Shown here: in pieces, positions 25,881-34,918 of the stretch
How the letters are laid out: each line of letters opens with the position of its first letter
How positions within the stretch are numbered: the first letter of the stretch is position 1
DNA from: Paracoccus ravus
GTDB taxonomy: Bacteria; Pseudomonadota; Alphaproteobacteria; Rhodobacterales; Rhodobacteraceae
Direction of reading: 5' to 3'
Length of the DNA: 64,000 bases
Assembly (NCBI RefSeq): GCF_004522175.1
Contig: NZ_SDEB01000001.1
Span: forward strand, 248,001 to 312,000
Notes under the pieces: generated by a model
What the model was told of the DNA's origin: nothing
What the model saw: only the letters and a program-made list of their open reading frames with translations
The model's database searches: none
Position numbers and translations under genes: made by a program

Positions 25881-26432
25881 ATGGAAAGAAATGTCGCGCA
25901 AATCGCGCTATTCGCGGCGCTGATCGCCGCATTGGGATTGGTGCCCAAGATCACCCTCGCCTTTGGCGTGCCGATCACCGCGCAGGGCATGGGCGTGATG
26001 CTGGCCGGGGCCATGCTCGGCGCAAGGCGCGGTTTCCTTGCCGTGATGCTGTTCCTGCTTCTCGTGGCCATCGGCCTTCCCTTGCTGGCCGGGGGCCGGG
26101 GCGGCTTGGCGGTCTTTGCCGGACCCACCGCAGGCTTCCTCGCAGGATTCCCGGTCGCCGCCTATGTCACCGGGCTTTTCGTCGAACATGCCCGTCTGCG
26201 CCCGGTGGGGCTGCGCGCCTTTTTCGGCGCGGTTCTGGGCGGGGTGCTGGTGCTCTATGCCTTCGGGATCGTCGGCATGTCGATTGCTCTGGGCAAGACC
26301 ATCGCCGAATGCACGGGGATGATGGCGATCTTCATTCCAGGCGACCTGCTCAAGGCGGGCATCACCGGGATGCTGGTCGCGGCCATCGCCAAGGCCCGTC
26401 CGCAAGTGGTCGGCTGGGCTGCCAAGGCCTGA
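25881..26432 (+). CDS. bioY: Biotin transporter substrate-binding component BioY
   Basis: BioY is the integral membrane S-component that binds biotin. The 183-residue protein starts MERNVAQIALFAALIAALG after an excellent AAGGAGG site. It contains the family pattern VPITAQGMGVMLAGAMLGAR and GGRGGLAVFAGPTAGFLAGF. It completes bioMNY. I looked for the TTATCTATAA-type BioR operator upstream of bioM and did not find a convincing copy. Confidence 0.95.
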   Translation: MERNVAQIALFAALIAALGLVPKITLAFGVPITAQGMGVMLAGAMLGARRGFLAVMLFLLLVAIGLPLLAGGRGGLAVFAGPTAGFLAGFPVAAYVTGLFVEHARLRPVGLRAFFGAVLGGVLVLYAFGIVGMSIALGKTIAECTGMMAIFIPGDLLKAGITGMLVAAIAKARPQVVGWAAKA

Positions 26433-26462
26433 AAAACATCCCGGACCCTGGCGGGTCCGGGA
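26432..26462 (-). terminator. Intrinsic terminator after kynU (bidirectional position)
   Basis: A perfect 10-bp stem (TCCCGGACCC, 26439-26448, with GGGTCCGGGA, 26453-26462) has a 4-base loop. On the minus strand it is followed by TGTTTTT, so it terminates kynU. It also lies immediately after the convergent bioY stop and may block read-through from that side. Confidence 0.75.
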
Positions 26463-26470
26463 CAGCCTGC

Positions 26471-27715
26471 TCAGGTCACTGCGGCGCGGGTGGAGAAACG
26501 CGCCTCGCGCCATGTCTCGCCCGCCAGCACGTCCTTGAGCACCGCGACCGCGTGCGCGACATCGGCATGGCTGATGTAAAGCGGCGTGAAACCGAAGCGC
26601 AGGGTCGAGGGCGCGCGGAAATCTCCGATCACGCCACGCGCGATCAGCGCCTGCATCACCGCATAGGCGTTTTCATGCAGGAACGAGACCTGGCTTCCGC
26701 GGGCCTCGGCTTCGCGCGGGCTGTCCAGCGTCAGACCGAGGCCCGCGCATTGCGTCTCGACCAGACGGATGAAGAGATCGGTGAGCGACTGGCTTTTGCG
26801 CCGCAGCGCTTGCATGTCCACGTCATCCCAGATCGCCAGCGCGCCCTTGAGCGCCCGCAAGGACAGGATCGGCTGCGTGCCGCATTGGAAACGGCGAATG
26901 CCCGCATCACCCTCATAGCCGGGCTCGAAGGCAAAGGGCCGGGCATGGCCCCACCATCCGCTCAGCGGCTGCGCGACATGGCCGAGATGCCGCTGGGCGA
27001 CATAGATGAAGGCCGGGGCGCCGGGCCCGCCATTGAGATACTTATACGAGCAGCCCACCGCGAAATCCGCCTTGGCGGCATCCAGTTCGACCGGCAATGC
27101 GCCAGCCGAATGGCACAGATCCCAGACCACCAGCGCCCCGGCCGCATGGGCGGCGCGGGTCAGCGCCGCCATGTCGCGCAGCGCGCCTGTCTTGTAATTC
27201 ACATGGTTGACCAGAAGGACGGCGACATCATCGTCCAGCATATCCTCGAGCCGAGCGCCATCGCGGCCCTCGAGGCGGAGCGACATGCCGGGCAGGGTCG
27301 AGACCACACCCTCGGCCATATAGAGATCGGTCGGAAAGCTGCCCTCCTCGGCAAGGATCACCTTGCGGCCCGGACGCAGCCCGACCGCGGCATGCAGGGC
27401 CTTGTAGATGTTGATCGAGGTCGTATCCGCAACCACGACCTGTCCCGCAGCCGCCCCGATCAGCGCGCCGATACGATCGCCTAGTTCCACCGGCAGATCG
27501 AACCATCCGGCAGTGTTCCAACTGCGGATCAGATCGCGGGACCATTCCGCGCGCGCCGCGATGTCCAGCGCCGCCAGCGCATCGCGGCTGGCCACGCCGA
27601 GAGAGTTGCCGTCCAGATAGACCTCGCCCTCTGGCAGGATGAAACGGTCTCGCAGGGGGGCAAGGGGATCGCGTGCGTCAAGCAGCGCGATCTCTTCGGA
27701 AAGGGGGGCGGTCAT
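26471..27715 (-). CDS. kynU: Kynureninase
   Basis: Kynureninase cleaves kynurenine or 3-hydroxykynurenine to anthranilate or 3-hydroxyanthranilate plus alanine, a PLP step of tryptophan breakdown. The 414-residue protein shows the fold-type I aspartate site VVWDLCHSAGALPVEL and the PLP lysine in FAVGCSYKYLNGGPGAPAF, plus GWWGHARPFAFEPGYEG. A GGAG site precedes the ATG at 27715. No tryptophan dioxygenase or kynurenine formamidase lies in this window, so the gene stands alone here. Confidence 0.94.
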   Translation of the reverse strand: MTAPLSEEIALLDARDPLAPLRDRFILPEGEVYLDGNSLGVASRDALAALDIAARAEWSRDLIRSWNTAGWFDLPVELGDRIGALIGAAAGQVVVADTTSINIYKALHAAVGLRPGRKVILAEEGSFPTDLYMAEGVVSTLPGMSLRLEGRDGARLEDMLDDDVAVLLVNHVNYKTGALRDMAALTRAAHAAGALVVWDLCHSAGALPVELDAAKADFAVGCSYKYLNGGPGAPAFIYVAQRHLGHVAQPLSGWWGHARPFAFEPGYEGDAGIRRFQCGTQPILSLRALKGALAIWDDVDMQALRRKSQSLTDLFIRLVETQCAGLGLTLDSPREAEARGSQVSFLHENAYAVMQALIARGVIGDFRAPSTLRFGFTPLYISHADVAHAVAVLKDVLAGETWREARFSTRAAVT

Positions 27716-27777
27716 GGGATCTCCTCGGGGTATTCGGCAAGGCCTTATCACCCCCGGCCCGGCCCGCGACAGACCCG

Positions 27778-28428
27778 CTAGCTCAACAGGGCGAAATTGT
27801 CGCTTTCTTGGTGATATTCCAGCAATGTCCCCTCGGCGATGTCATGCACGACGCCATGCAACGACAGGTTTCCGGCCTCGACATTCTCGCGCACGAAAGG
27901 AAAGCTCATCAGGTTTTCCAGCGAGACCAGCACGGCCTGACGCTCAAGCGCCGCGATCTGATCGGGTTGGGGCAATTCGCGCACCCGCTCATAGCCGGGG
28001 CGCAGAATGTCCATCCAGCGGCCGACGAAGCTGGTCTTTTCCTCAAGCTCGGGGGCCTGTCCGGAACACATGGCATGACAGCCCGCGACGCCGCCGCAAT
28101 TGGTGTGTCCGACGACCACCAGATGCGCGACCTTGAGCGCGTTGACCGCGTATTCCACAGCCGCCGAGGTGCCGTGCTGCTCGCCATCCGGCAGGTAGGG
28201 CGGCACCAGATTGGCGATATTGCGATGGATGAAGAACTCGCCCGTATCCGCGCCAAAGATCGAGGTGACATGGACACGGGAATCGCAGCAGGCGATGACC
28301 ATGGCGCGGGGATGCTGCCCGCCTTCGGCCAGCCGCCGGTACCAGCTGCGATTCTCGCCATAGGTGGTGGCCCGCCAGCCCTGATAGCGCTGGACAAGGT
28401 AATTCGGGAGCGGTCGAGCCTGTTTCAT
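27778..28428 (-). CDS. Beta-class carbonic anhydrase
   Basis: This enzyme hydrates CO2 to bicarbonate. The 216-residue protein has the beta-class zinc ligands in VIACCDSRVHVTS (Cys, with the Asp-Arg dyad) and VVGHTNCGGVAGC (His and Cys). The N-terminus is MKQARPLPNYLVQRYQGW, after a GGAGGA ribosome site. It stands alone, divergent from the HPt-like gene. Length is normal for the class. Confidence 0.94.
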   Translation of the reverse strand: MKQARPLPNYLVQRYQGWRATTYGENRSWYRRLAEGGQHPRAMVIACCDSRVHVTSIFGADTGEFFIHRNIANLVPPYLPDGEQHGTSAAVEYAVNALKVAHLVVVGHTNCGGVAGCHAMCSGQAPELEEKTSFVGRWMDILRPGYERVRELPQPDQIAALERQAVLVSLENLMSFPFVRENVEAGNLSLHGVVHDIAEGTLLEYHQESDNFALLS

Positions 28429-28569
28429 GGCATCCTCCTGGCGCGTTCGGATGTGTGATAGCATCGGAGAACGATAAAGTTCGAGTGGTTTTGCGGATCC
28501 AATTCAACCATTTCTTGAGGGAATGCTGCGATTCCTCGCATGCAGGTCGTATTGTTACGGGTTAGGCAT

Positions 28570-28941
28570 ATGGCAGAGATTGCGCGGCTGGCACTGGAAG
28601 AGCAGATGACGATCGACAGGCAGCGGCTCGACGCCATTGTGGCCGAGCTGGGAAATGTCGCCGCCATGCAGATCATCTCGGCCGCGCTTGAGCAGCTTGC
28701 ATTGGCCATGACCCGCACGGTCGAGGCCGTGGACAAGGGCGATCTTGCCTCGGTGACACGGGATGCGGATCGGCTGGCGCGGCTTGCCTGGCAACTGGGT
28801 CTCGTGACCATGGCCGGGGTGGCCGTGGATGTCGGGCGCTGTGCCGAAGGGCGCGATCAGGCCGCCCTGCTGGCGACCGCGGCGCGGTTGCGCCGGATCG
28901 GCGGCCTGTCGCTGACCCGGATCTGGGACCCGCCCGGGTAA
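28570..28941 (+). CDS. HPt-like helical protein lacking the phospho-histidine
   Basis: The 123-residue product is predicted all-helical with a pattern close to histidine phosphotransfer domains: an initial helix, then VEAVDKGDLASVTRDADRLA and ARLAWQLGLVTMAGVAVDVG. In HPt domains the equivalent stretch reads AHxLKGSxxxLG; here ADRLARLAWQLG places Asp67 where the phosphorylated histidine should be and has no Lys-Gly. It could be a pseudo-HPt or anti-phosphorelay protein, or an unrelated helical bundle. No kinase or receiver gene is adjacent. The ATG at 28570 lies in the same frame as an earlier one at 28540. Confidence 0.6.
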   Translation: MAEIARLALEEQMTIDRQRLDAIVAELGNVAAMQIISAALEQLALAMTRTVEAVDKGDLASVTRDADRLARLAWQLGLVTMAGVAVDVGRCAEGRDQAALLATAARLRRIGGLSLTRIWDPPG

Positions 28942-29023
28942 TCCACCGCGTAATCGACCGGGGGGACTTGCGGTCAGAAGTCGCTGCGCTACCCTGCCGC
29001 CGACGACTGGATAGGCCCCGCAT

Positions 29024-30433
29024 ATGACCGAACTTGCGCAATTCGCATCGCCCTCTGACCTTGCCCTGCCACTCTGGCTTGTTCGCCCCGGCGCCGACGG
29101 TCCCGACCTGCCCGCCGAAATCGGCCAAGCCGCGACCCTTTGGGCGCAGGCTCAGGGCTTTGGCGGGAAAGCTGGCCAGATCTGTCTGTTGCCGACGCCG
29201 CAAGGCGCGATTGCCGGGGCGCTTTACGGCATCGGCCCCGCCGTACACGCTGCCTCGCGCCCCGCGCGCGAACGCCATGTGCTGGCCAAGGCCGCCGAAA
29301 CCCTGCCCAAGGGCGATTGGTATCTGGCCAATGCTCCGCAAGGGTTCGACCTGTCCCTGGCGGCGCTTGGCTGGCTTTTCGCGCAATACCGCTTCACCCG
29401 CTACAAGGCGGGCGAGGCCGCCGCCGCAAGGCTGGTCGCGCCACAGGGCGTCGATGCCGCACGCGTGACCGCGCTGGCGGCAGGCGAATTTCTGGCGCGC
29501 GACCTGATCAACACCCCCGCCTGCGACATGGGGCCCGCCGATCTCGAGGCGGCGGCCCGCGCTCTGGCCCAACGCCACGGCGCGGAGATTTCCGTGATCG
29601 CGGGCGAGGATCTGTTGAGCCAGGGCTTTCCGATGATTCATGCGGTCGGGCGGGCCGGGGCGCAGGCACCGCGTCTGATCGACCTGCGTTTTCCGGGCAG
29701 CGGGCCCCGGTTGACCCTGGTCGGAAAGGGTGTCTGCTTTGATACCGGGGGGCTGGACATCAAGCCTGCCGCGTCGATGGCGCTAATGAAGAAAGACATG
29801 GGCGGCGCCGCCAATGCCCTTGGCCTGGCCGAGACGTTGGCCCGGCTGGGGCTGACCCGGAACATGCGGCTGCGCGTGCTGATCCCGGCGGTCGAGAATG
29901 CGATCTCGGCCAATGCTTTCCGCCCCGGCGACGTCCTGACCAGCCGCAAGGGCCTGACGGTCGAGGTGAACAATACCGATGCCGAGGGACGGCTGGTTCT
30001 GGCCGACGCGCTGACCTTGGCCGATGAGGAACAGCCCGCGCTGCTGATCTCGATCGCCACCCTGACCGGCGCGGCGCGGGTGGCTTTGGGCCCGGATCTG
30101 CCGCCGTTCTTCTGCGACGATGACGGCGTGGCGGAGGCGGTTCACGCGGCCGGGCGGGACAATGCCGATCCGGTCTGGCGCCTGCCCTTCTGGGAACCCT
30201 ATGAGGCGATGATCGAGCCGGGCATTGCTGATCTGGACAACGCCCCTGGCGGCGGCTTCGCGGGAGCGATCACGGCGGCGCTGTTCCTGCGCCGCTTCAC
30301 CGAACAGGCCCGCCACTACCTGCATTTCGACATCTATGGCTGGCAGCCCGCCGCCATGCCGGGCCGCAGCAAGGGCGGGACCGGTCAGGCCATGCGCGCG
30401 ATTCTGCACGCTTTGCCGGAAATCCTGAAATGA
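29024..30433 (+). CDS. Leucyl aminopeptidase family protein (M17)
   Basis: This is a cytosolic metallo-aminopeptidase of 469 residues. The M17 catalytic domain is clear: GKGVCFDTGGLDIKPAASM with the metal-binding Lys and Asp, MKKDMGGAANALG, and the family signature NTDAEGRLVLADAL. The N-terminal macro-like domain is divergent. It overlaps the downstream NlpC/P60 gene by four bases (ATGA), suggesting linked peptide or peptidoglycan turnover. Confidence 0.93.
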   Translation: MTELAQFASPSDLALPLWLVRPGADGPDLPAEIGQAATLWAQAQGFGGKAGQICLLPTPQGAIAGALYGIGPAVHAASRPARERHVLAKAAETLPKGDWYLANAPQGFDLSLAALGWLFAQYRFTRYKAGEAAAARLVAPQGVDAARVTALAAGEFLARDLINTPACDMGPADLEAAARALAQRHGAEISVIAGEDLLSQGFPMIHAVGRAGAQAPRLIDLRFPGSGPRLTLVGKGVCFDTGGLDIKPAASMALMKKDMGGAANALGLAETLARLGLTRNMRLRVLIPAVENAISANAFRPGDVLTSRKGLTVEVNNTDAEGRLVLADALTLADEEQPALLISIATLTGAARVALGPDLPPFFCDDDGVAEAVHAAGRDNADPVWRLPFWEPYEAMIEPGIADLDNAPGGGFAGAITAALFLRRFTEQARHYLHFDIYGWQPAAMPGRSKGGTGQAMRAILHALPEILK

Positions 30434-31302
30434 GCGATCTCGCTTCGCCGCCTGCGGGGGGGTTCGACCGCCGCCTGACGCCCGCGACCGAGCGCGTCGC
30501 GCATGAAAGCCTGCGTGGCCGGATCGAGCGCCCGGCCTATACTGCCGGTCGCCACGCCAGGCTGTCCGCCGCGCTGGCGGATCTTTGCCGCGCCCCGGAT
30601 GGTGCGCGCGACCGGCAGGTGAATTTCGGCGCGGATCTGACGGTGATCGACGAGTCCGGCGGCTGGGCCTTTGTGCAGGCCCATGCGGATGGCTATTGCG
30701 GCTGGCTGCGCGCCGATGCGCTGGGTCCGGACGATGCGCCGATCACCCACCGTCTGGCCAGTCCCGCCACCCATCTCTATCCTGAACCGAACATGAAACT
30801 GCGCGAGATCGGCAGCCTTTCGCTGGGCGCGCGGCTCTCGCTGGTCGAGTTCCGCGACGGTTTCGCCCGGCTTGCCACCGGCGGCTGGGTTCCGGCCCAG
30901 CATGTCAGCGACCGACCCGCCCCCGACCCCGCCGAGATCGCGCTGTCCCTGATCGGCACGCCCTATCTCTGGGGCGGAAACAGCCGCTTCGGGATCGACT
31001 GCTCGGGGCTGGCGCAGGCCGCGCTGGGGGCCTGCGGTGTGGCCTGCCCGGGCGACAGCGACATGCAGCGCGACGCCTTTGCGCCGGTCGAGGGGCAGAT
31101 CCGGCGCAATGACCTGCTGTTCTGGCCCGGCCATGTCGCATTGGCGCTCGATGGCGCGCAGATGATCCATGCCACGGCTTGGCGCATGAGCGTGATCATC
31201 GAGCCCATTGCTGCGGCAATCGCGCGCATCGATGCGGCAGAGCAAGGACCGTTCCTGGGCGCGCGACGGCCCTCGCTTGTCCCGGACGCGGCCTTTCCCT
31301 AG
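30430..31302 (+). CDS. NlpC/P60 (C40) cell-wall peptidase with SH3-like domain
   Basis: The 290-residue protein has an N-terminal SH3b-like region (VNFGADLTVIDESGGWAFVQ, DGYCGWLRADALG, then a second copy) and a C-terminal NlpC/P60 domain. The catalytic Cys lies in SRFGIDCSGLAQAAL and the His in FWPGHVALALDGAQMIHA. Such enzymes cut the D-Glu/meso-DAP bond of peptidoglycan peptides. I see no signal peptide, so a cytoplasmic role in recycling together with the coupled M17 peptidase is plausible. Confidence 0.9.
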   Translation: MSDLASPPAGGFDRRLTPATERVAHESLRGRIERPAYTAGRHARLSAALADLCRAPDGARDRQVNFGADLTVIDESGGWAFVQAHADGYCGWLRADALGPDDAPITHRLASPATHLYPEPNMKLREIGSLSLGARLSLVEFRDGFARLATGGWVPAQHVSDRPAPDPAEIALSLIGTPYLWGGNSRFGIDCSGLAQAALGACGVACPGDSDMQRDAFAPVEGQIRRNDLLFWPGHVALALDGAQMIHATAWRMSVIIEPIAAAIARIDAAEQGPFLGARRPSLVPDAAFP

Positions 31303-31330
31303 CCCCGGATGTGAACGCAGGGGAAAGTAA

Positions 31331-32386
31331 ATGACGCATCTCTGGATCCGATCCGAAAGCCGCGCGAACGAACGCCGCCTTGGCATCACCCCTGACGGGG
31401 TCCGCAGTTTACGCGCCCGGGGTTTCCACGTCACCGTCGAGGCAAGCCCGCACCGGATCATGCCGAGCGACGCCTATGCCGCCGCCGGGGCCGAGATCGC
31501 GCCCGAGGGAGCCTGGACGGACGCGCCGCCCGAGGCCTTTGTCTTTGGGCTCAAGGAACTGCCCGAAACCGGCGATCCCTTACGGCATCGCCACATCATG
31601 TTCGGCCATGCCTATAAGGGTCAGGCGGCGGGGCGCGTGCTGCTCGACCGGTTCCGGCAGGGCGGAGGGCGGCTCTATGATCTGGAATATCTCACCGGGC
31701 CCGATGGACGCCGACTGGCGGCCTTTGGCTATTGGGCAGGCTTTGCCGGGGCCGCGGTGACGATCATGGCCTGGAGCGCGCAGATTCGCGGCGGGATCTG
31801 CGGCCCGGTAAGCGTGGCAACATCGCAGCAGGCCATGACCGAGAACTTGCGTGCCGAGCTTGCAGAGGCCGGACGGCCCCTGCCCCGCGCGATCGTCATC
31901 GGGGCCAAGGGGCGGGTGGGTCGCGGGGCCTCGGACCTGATGGCGCGGCTCGGGATTCGGGTCACCGCATGGGACATGCCTGAAACAGCGCGCGGCGCGC
32001 CCTTTCCCGAGATCCTGGCCCATGAGCTTTTCATCAACTGCATTCTGGCCCAGCCCGGCGCGCCGGCTTTTGTCGCGCGGGCGGATCTTGCCCGGCCGCG
32101 CGCCTTGCGCGTGATCGGCGATGTTGCCTGCGATCCGACCAGCGATTTCAACCCGATCCCGCTTTACGACCGCCCCACCGACTGGCAGCGCCCGGTCTTG
32201 CGGCTGTCGGGCGAGCCCCCTCTCGACATCATGGCGATCGACAACCTGCCGTCGCTGCTGCCGCTGGAAAGCTCGCTGGATTTCGCGGATCAGCTTTTGC
32301 CGGTCCTGCAAGCCCTTGATCGCCCCGATGAGGACGCATGGGGCCGGGCAGGCCATCTCTTTGACAGCCATCTCGCCAAGCTCTGA
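31331..32386 (+). CDS. Saccharopine dehydrogenase-like NAD-dependent enzyme
   Basis: This 351-residue protein resembles the LYS1-type saccharopine dehydrogenase (L-lysine-forming) and alanine dehydrogenase/PNT N-domain fold. The N-terminus MTHLWIRSESRANERRLGIT is the substrate lobe motif (R-x-E-x-x-x-x-E-x-R), HIMFGHAYKGQ follows, and the nucleotide fold is AIVIGAKGRVGRGASDLMA. It may catalyse lysine breakdown, but no partner gene is present. It starts 28 bases after the C40 peptidase gene. Confidence 0.85.
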   Translation: MTHLWIRSESRANERRLGITPDGVRSLRARGFHVTVEASPHRIMPSDAYAAAGAEIAPEGAWTDAPPEAFVFGLKELPETGDPLRHRHIMFGHAYKGQAAGRVLLDRFRQGGGRLYDLEYLTGPDGRRLAAFGYWAGFAGAAVTIMAWSAQIRGGICGPVSVATSQQAMTENLRAELAEAGRPLPRAIVIGAKGRVGRGASDLMARLGIRVTAWDMPETARGAPFPEILAHELFINCILAQPGAPAFVARADLARPRALRVIGDVACDPTSDFNPIPLYDRPTDWQRPVLRLSGEPPLDIMAIDNLPSLLPLESSLDFADQLLPVLQALDRPDEDAWGRAGHLFDSHLAKL

Positions 32387-32389
32387 CGC

Positions 32390-32405
32390 CGGTTCACGTG
32401 AAACA
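32390..32405. other. parS-like ParB-binding site
   Basis: CGGTTCACGTGAAACA matches the broadly conserved parS consensus TGTTTCACGTGAAACA at 14 of 16 positions, including an uninterrupted 13-base identical run ending AAACA. It lies in the 27-base gap between two convergent genes, outside coding sequence. In many bacteria such sites recruit ParB and the SMC complex near the replication origin. No second copy is visible in the window. Confidence 0.6.
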
Positions 32406-32413
32406 TCCGGCTT

Positions 32414-32785
32414 TCAGACCGGGTGGTGCAGATCGTCCTCGGCCTCTTCCGGGGAAATCCCCAGCGCCTCCATTCCGGCCTCGAGATAATCCGCAAGCCG
32501 CGGCTCGCCCATCAGGTAATTTTCCGTCGGAGAGCGGTTCTCGACCTTGGCCGTGTGTATGGCCTCGGCCAGATCTTCGGCCCCGAACGTGTCGCGGCCG
32601 ATCCACATCACGGCGACGAGGCTGGCCTTTTCGTCCTCGTTGAGCGCGGCGATGAATTCGGCAAGCTCGGTTTCGGTGCCATGTCCGACGCGCTGGCCGG
32701 AATGCGCCCAAGCATTCACGCCGCTATCATATTCGCGGGCCCGGATGATGACATGGGCGATCTTGTCGGGGCTGATTTCGAGCAT
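32414..32785 (-). CDS. DUF3775 domain protein
   Basis: This acidic 123-residue protein starts MLEISPDKIAHVIIRAREYD. It carries the features I associate with DUF3775: a conserved aspartate-rich N-terminal region, FIAALNEDEKASLVAVMWIG and a C-terminal tail with YLEAGMEALGISPEEAEDD. There is no membrane segment or known catalytic motif. GGAG precedes the ATG. Function is unknown. Confidence 0.8.
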   Translation of the reverse strand: MLEISPDKIAHVIIRAREYDSGVNAWAHSGQRVGHGTETELAEFIAALNEDEKASLVAVMWIGRDTFGAEDLAEAIHTAKVENRSPTENYLMGEPRLADYLEAGMEALGISPEEAEDDLHHPV

Positions 32786-32831
32786 GGCAGGGCTCTCCTT
32801 TGGCCGAGTGTCGCGCCCCAGAGCGGCTGCG

Positions 32832-33057
32832 TCAATCCGCTATGAAACGATAGCCGAAACGGGCGATATCCTCGGCGGCGCTGGTGCCGAGTGGCGCGGC
32901 GGCTTCGGAGACGTGCCGGATCGGCACACCCATCTGAAGCAGGATCAGTGGGTGGGGATAAAGGCACGAAAATCCAGATTGCGCGACAGGGCGACCACCG
33001 GATGCGAGAAGGTCTGGAGCATATGGACAAAGACATATCTGTGCCGGTGCGAGATGA
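32832..33057 (-). pseudogene. Probable relic of a Rhodobacteraceae sulfotransferase-like gene
   Basis: Directly downstream of mutL the minus strand encodes [19 protein letters not shown] followed by PVVALSRN, resembling the N-terminus of small sulfotransferase-like proteins (usual form IISHxHRFIFVHxPKTGGTA) but with no ATG and with the PAPS-binding KTGGT lost. After a stop, another frame reads EDIARFGYRFIAD before a stop at 32832, resembling the C-terminus of the same family. Together they look like the ends of a gene that lost its centre. The similarity is judged from memory. Confidence 0.4.
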
Positions 33058-34854
33058 TTATCCGCTGCGCCCGAAGAGCCGCTCGATATCGGTGAGCTTC
33101 AATTCGATCCAAGTCGGGCGGCCGTGATTGCATTGGCCCGATTTCGGCGTGCGTTCCATCTCGCGCAAAAGCGCGTTCATCTCATCGCCATTCATCCGCC
33201 GCCCCGAGCGGACCGAACCGTGGCAGGCCATCGAGGACAGGACCGCATCGACCCTTGCTCGCAGCCGGTCCGATTGGCCCTGATCGGCCAGATCGTCGAG
33301 AATATCGCGGATCAAGGCGGGCGCGTCGATGCGCTTGATCAGCGCCGGAACCTCGCGCACGGCAACCGCGCCGCCGCCAAACGGCTCGATGACAAGGCCC
33401 AGTTCGGCCAGTTCATCCGCGATCCCTAGGATGCGCGCGGCATCGGCATCGGAAAGCTCGACGATCTCGGGGATGAGCAAAGCTTGGCTCGGGATGGCTT
33501 TTGCGGTGGCCTGCGCCTTCAGTCGCTCATAGACGAGGCGCTCATGGGCTGCGTGCTGATCGACGATGACGATGCCCGTGGCGGTCTGGGCGATGATCCA
33601 GTTTTCATGCAACTGCGCGCGGGCCGCCCCCAGCGGCGCATCGGGTTCGACCAAGGTCTCGGGTTCGATACGGGCGGTCGGGGTCTCGGCGAAACCCGGC
33701 GCTTGGAAGGCAAGGCTCGCCGCGATGGCCTGCGCCGAGGGGCGCTGGATTTGGGGCCGGTAATCGGCCTGATAGGCGCGCGACTGGGTGGGTTCGGGCC
33801 GCGCCGCCTCGAGCGCCGCGCTGGCGACCGTGGTCGAAGACCGATGCCCCGCCCCCGCCAGCGCATGACGCAGGGCGCTGACCATCAGGCCGCGCGCGAT
33901 ATCGGGCTCGCGGAAGCGGACCTCGGCCTTGGCGGGATGGACGTTCACATCGACCTGATGCGGGTCGCAGGTCACGAACAGCACCGCCGCCGGGTGCCGC
34001 CCCGAGGCCAGCACATCCATATAGCCCGCCCGCAGCGCCCCGGTCAGCAGCTTGTCGCGGACCGGTCGGCCATTGACGTAAAGATGCTGCGCCACCGCCG
34101 CGCCGCGCGAATAGGTCGGTAGCGCCGCAAAACCGGTCAGGGTGATGCCGTCCCGCGTGGCGTCGATCGGCAGGGCATTTTCGATGAAATCGCGGCCCAT
34201 GACGCGGGACAGACGGGTCTGCAGCGCGCCGAACAGCTCGCCCTGCTCGGCATCGGCGCGGAACAGCAGGCGGCCCTCATCCTCATCGGTCAGGGTGAAG
34301 CCGACATAGGGCTCGGCCATGGCGAGGCGGCGGATGATCTCGGCCACGGCCTGCGTCTCGGCCCGGTCGGTGCGCAGGAATTTGAGCCGCGCGGGCGTCG
34401 CAAAGAACAGGTCGCGCAATTCGACCACCGTGCCGCGATTGCCTGCCGCAGGCTTCACCGGACCGATTCGCCCGCCCGCGACGGTGATCTGCGCGCCCTC
34501 AAAACCCTCGGCGCGGCTGGTGATGCTCAGGCGACCGACGGCGCCAAGGCTGGGCAAAGCCTCGCCGCGAAAGCCGAAGCTTCGTATATCTAGAAGGTCG
34601 CTGCCGTCGATTTTCGAGGTGGCGTGTCGCGACAAAGCCAGCGGCAGGTCCTCGGCGGTCATGCCGCAGCCATCGTCGCTGACCCGGATCAGCCCCTTGC
34701 CGCCCTTCGCGATAGCGACTTCGATCCGTGTTGCCCCCGCATCCAGGGCGTTTTCGACCAGTTCCTTGACGGCCGAGGCGGGGCGCTCGACCACCTCGCC
34801 CGCCGCGATGCGGTTGGCGGCGGATTCGTCGAGTTGGCGGATGATGGGACGCAT
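33058..34854 (-). CDS. mutL: DNA mismatch repair protein MutL
   Basis: MutL couples mismatch recognition by MutS to strand incision. The GHKL ATPase domain is intact: [40 protein letters not shown] and [15 protein letters not shown]. After a Pro/Ala-rich linker the C-terminal dimerisation domain contains [15 protein letters not shown] and ends with [15 protein letters not shown] and CNHGRPTW. About 598 residues from [11 protein letters not shown], the start I prefer by family similarity; in-frame ATGs at 34875 and 34902 are alternatives. A perfect hairpin covers the start region. Confidence 0.95.
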   Translation of the reverse strand: MRPIIRQLDESAANRIAAGEVVERPASAVKELVENALDAGATRIEVAIAKGGKGLIRVSDDGCGMTAEDLPLALSRHATSKIDGSDLLDIRSFGFRGEALPSLGAVGRLSITSRAEGFEGAQITVAGGRIGPVKPAAGNRGTVVELRDLFFATPARLKFLRTDRAETQAVAEIIRRLAMAEPYVGFTLTDEDEGRLLFRADAEQGELFGALQTRLSRVMGRDFIENALPIDATRDGITLTGFAALPTYSRGAAVAQHLYVNGRPVRDKLLTGALRAGYMDVLASGRHPAAVLFVTCDPHQVDVNVHPAKAEVRFREPDIARGLMVSALRHALAGAGHRSSTTVASAALEAARPEPTQSRAYQADYRPQIQRPSAQAIAASLAFQAPGFAETPTARIEPETLVEPDAPLGAARAQLHENWIIAQTATGIVIVDQHAAHERLVYERLKAQATAKAIPSQALLIPEIVELSDADAARILGIADELAELGLVIEPFGGGAVAVREVPALIKRIDAPALIRDILDDLADQGQSDRLRARVDAVLSSMACHGSVRSGRRMNGDEMNALLREMERTPKSGQCNHGRPTWIELKLTDIERLFGRSG

Positions 34855-34857
34855 ATT

Positions 34858-34881
34858 GGGGGCATGAGAATTCATGCCCCC
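34858..34881 (-). promoter_or_regulatory. Perfect hairpin over the mutL translation start region
   Basis: A 10-bp perfect stem (GGGGGCATGA, 34858-34867, with TCATGCCCCC, 34872-34881) closes a 4-base loop. On the mRNA it ends 3 bases before the preferred mutL ATG at 34854 and buries the alternative ATG at 34875. No T run follows, so it is not a simple terminator. It may limit mutL translation or separate it from the upstream M16 peptidase genes. Confidence 0.5.
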
Positions 34882-34918
34882 AGATTTAGCAGTATCGGAC
34901 ATATCAGGAAAGGATTCG

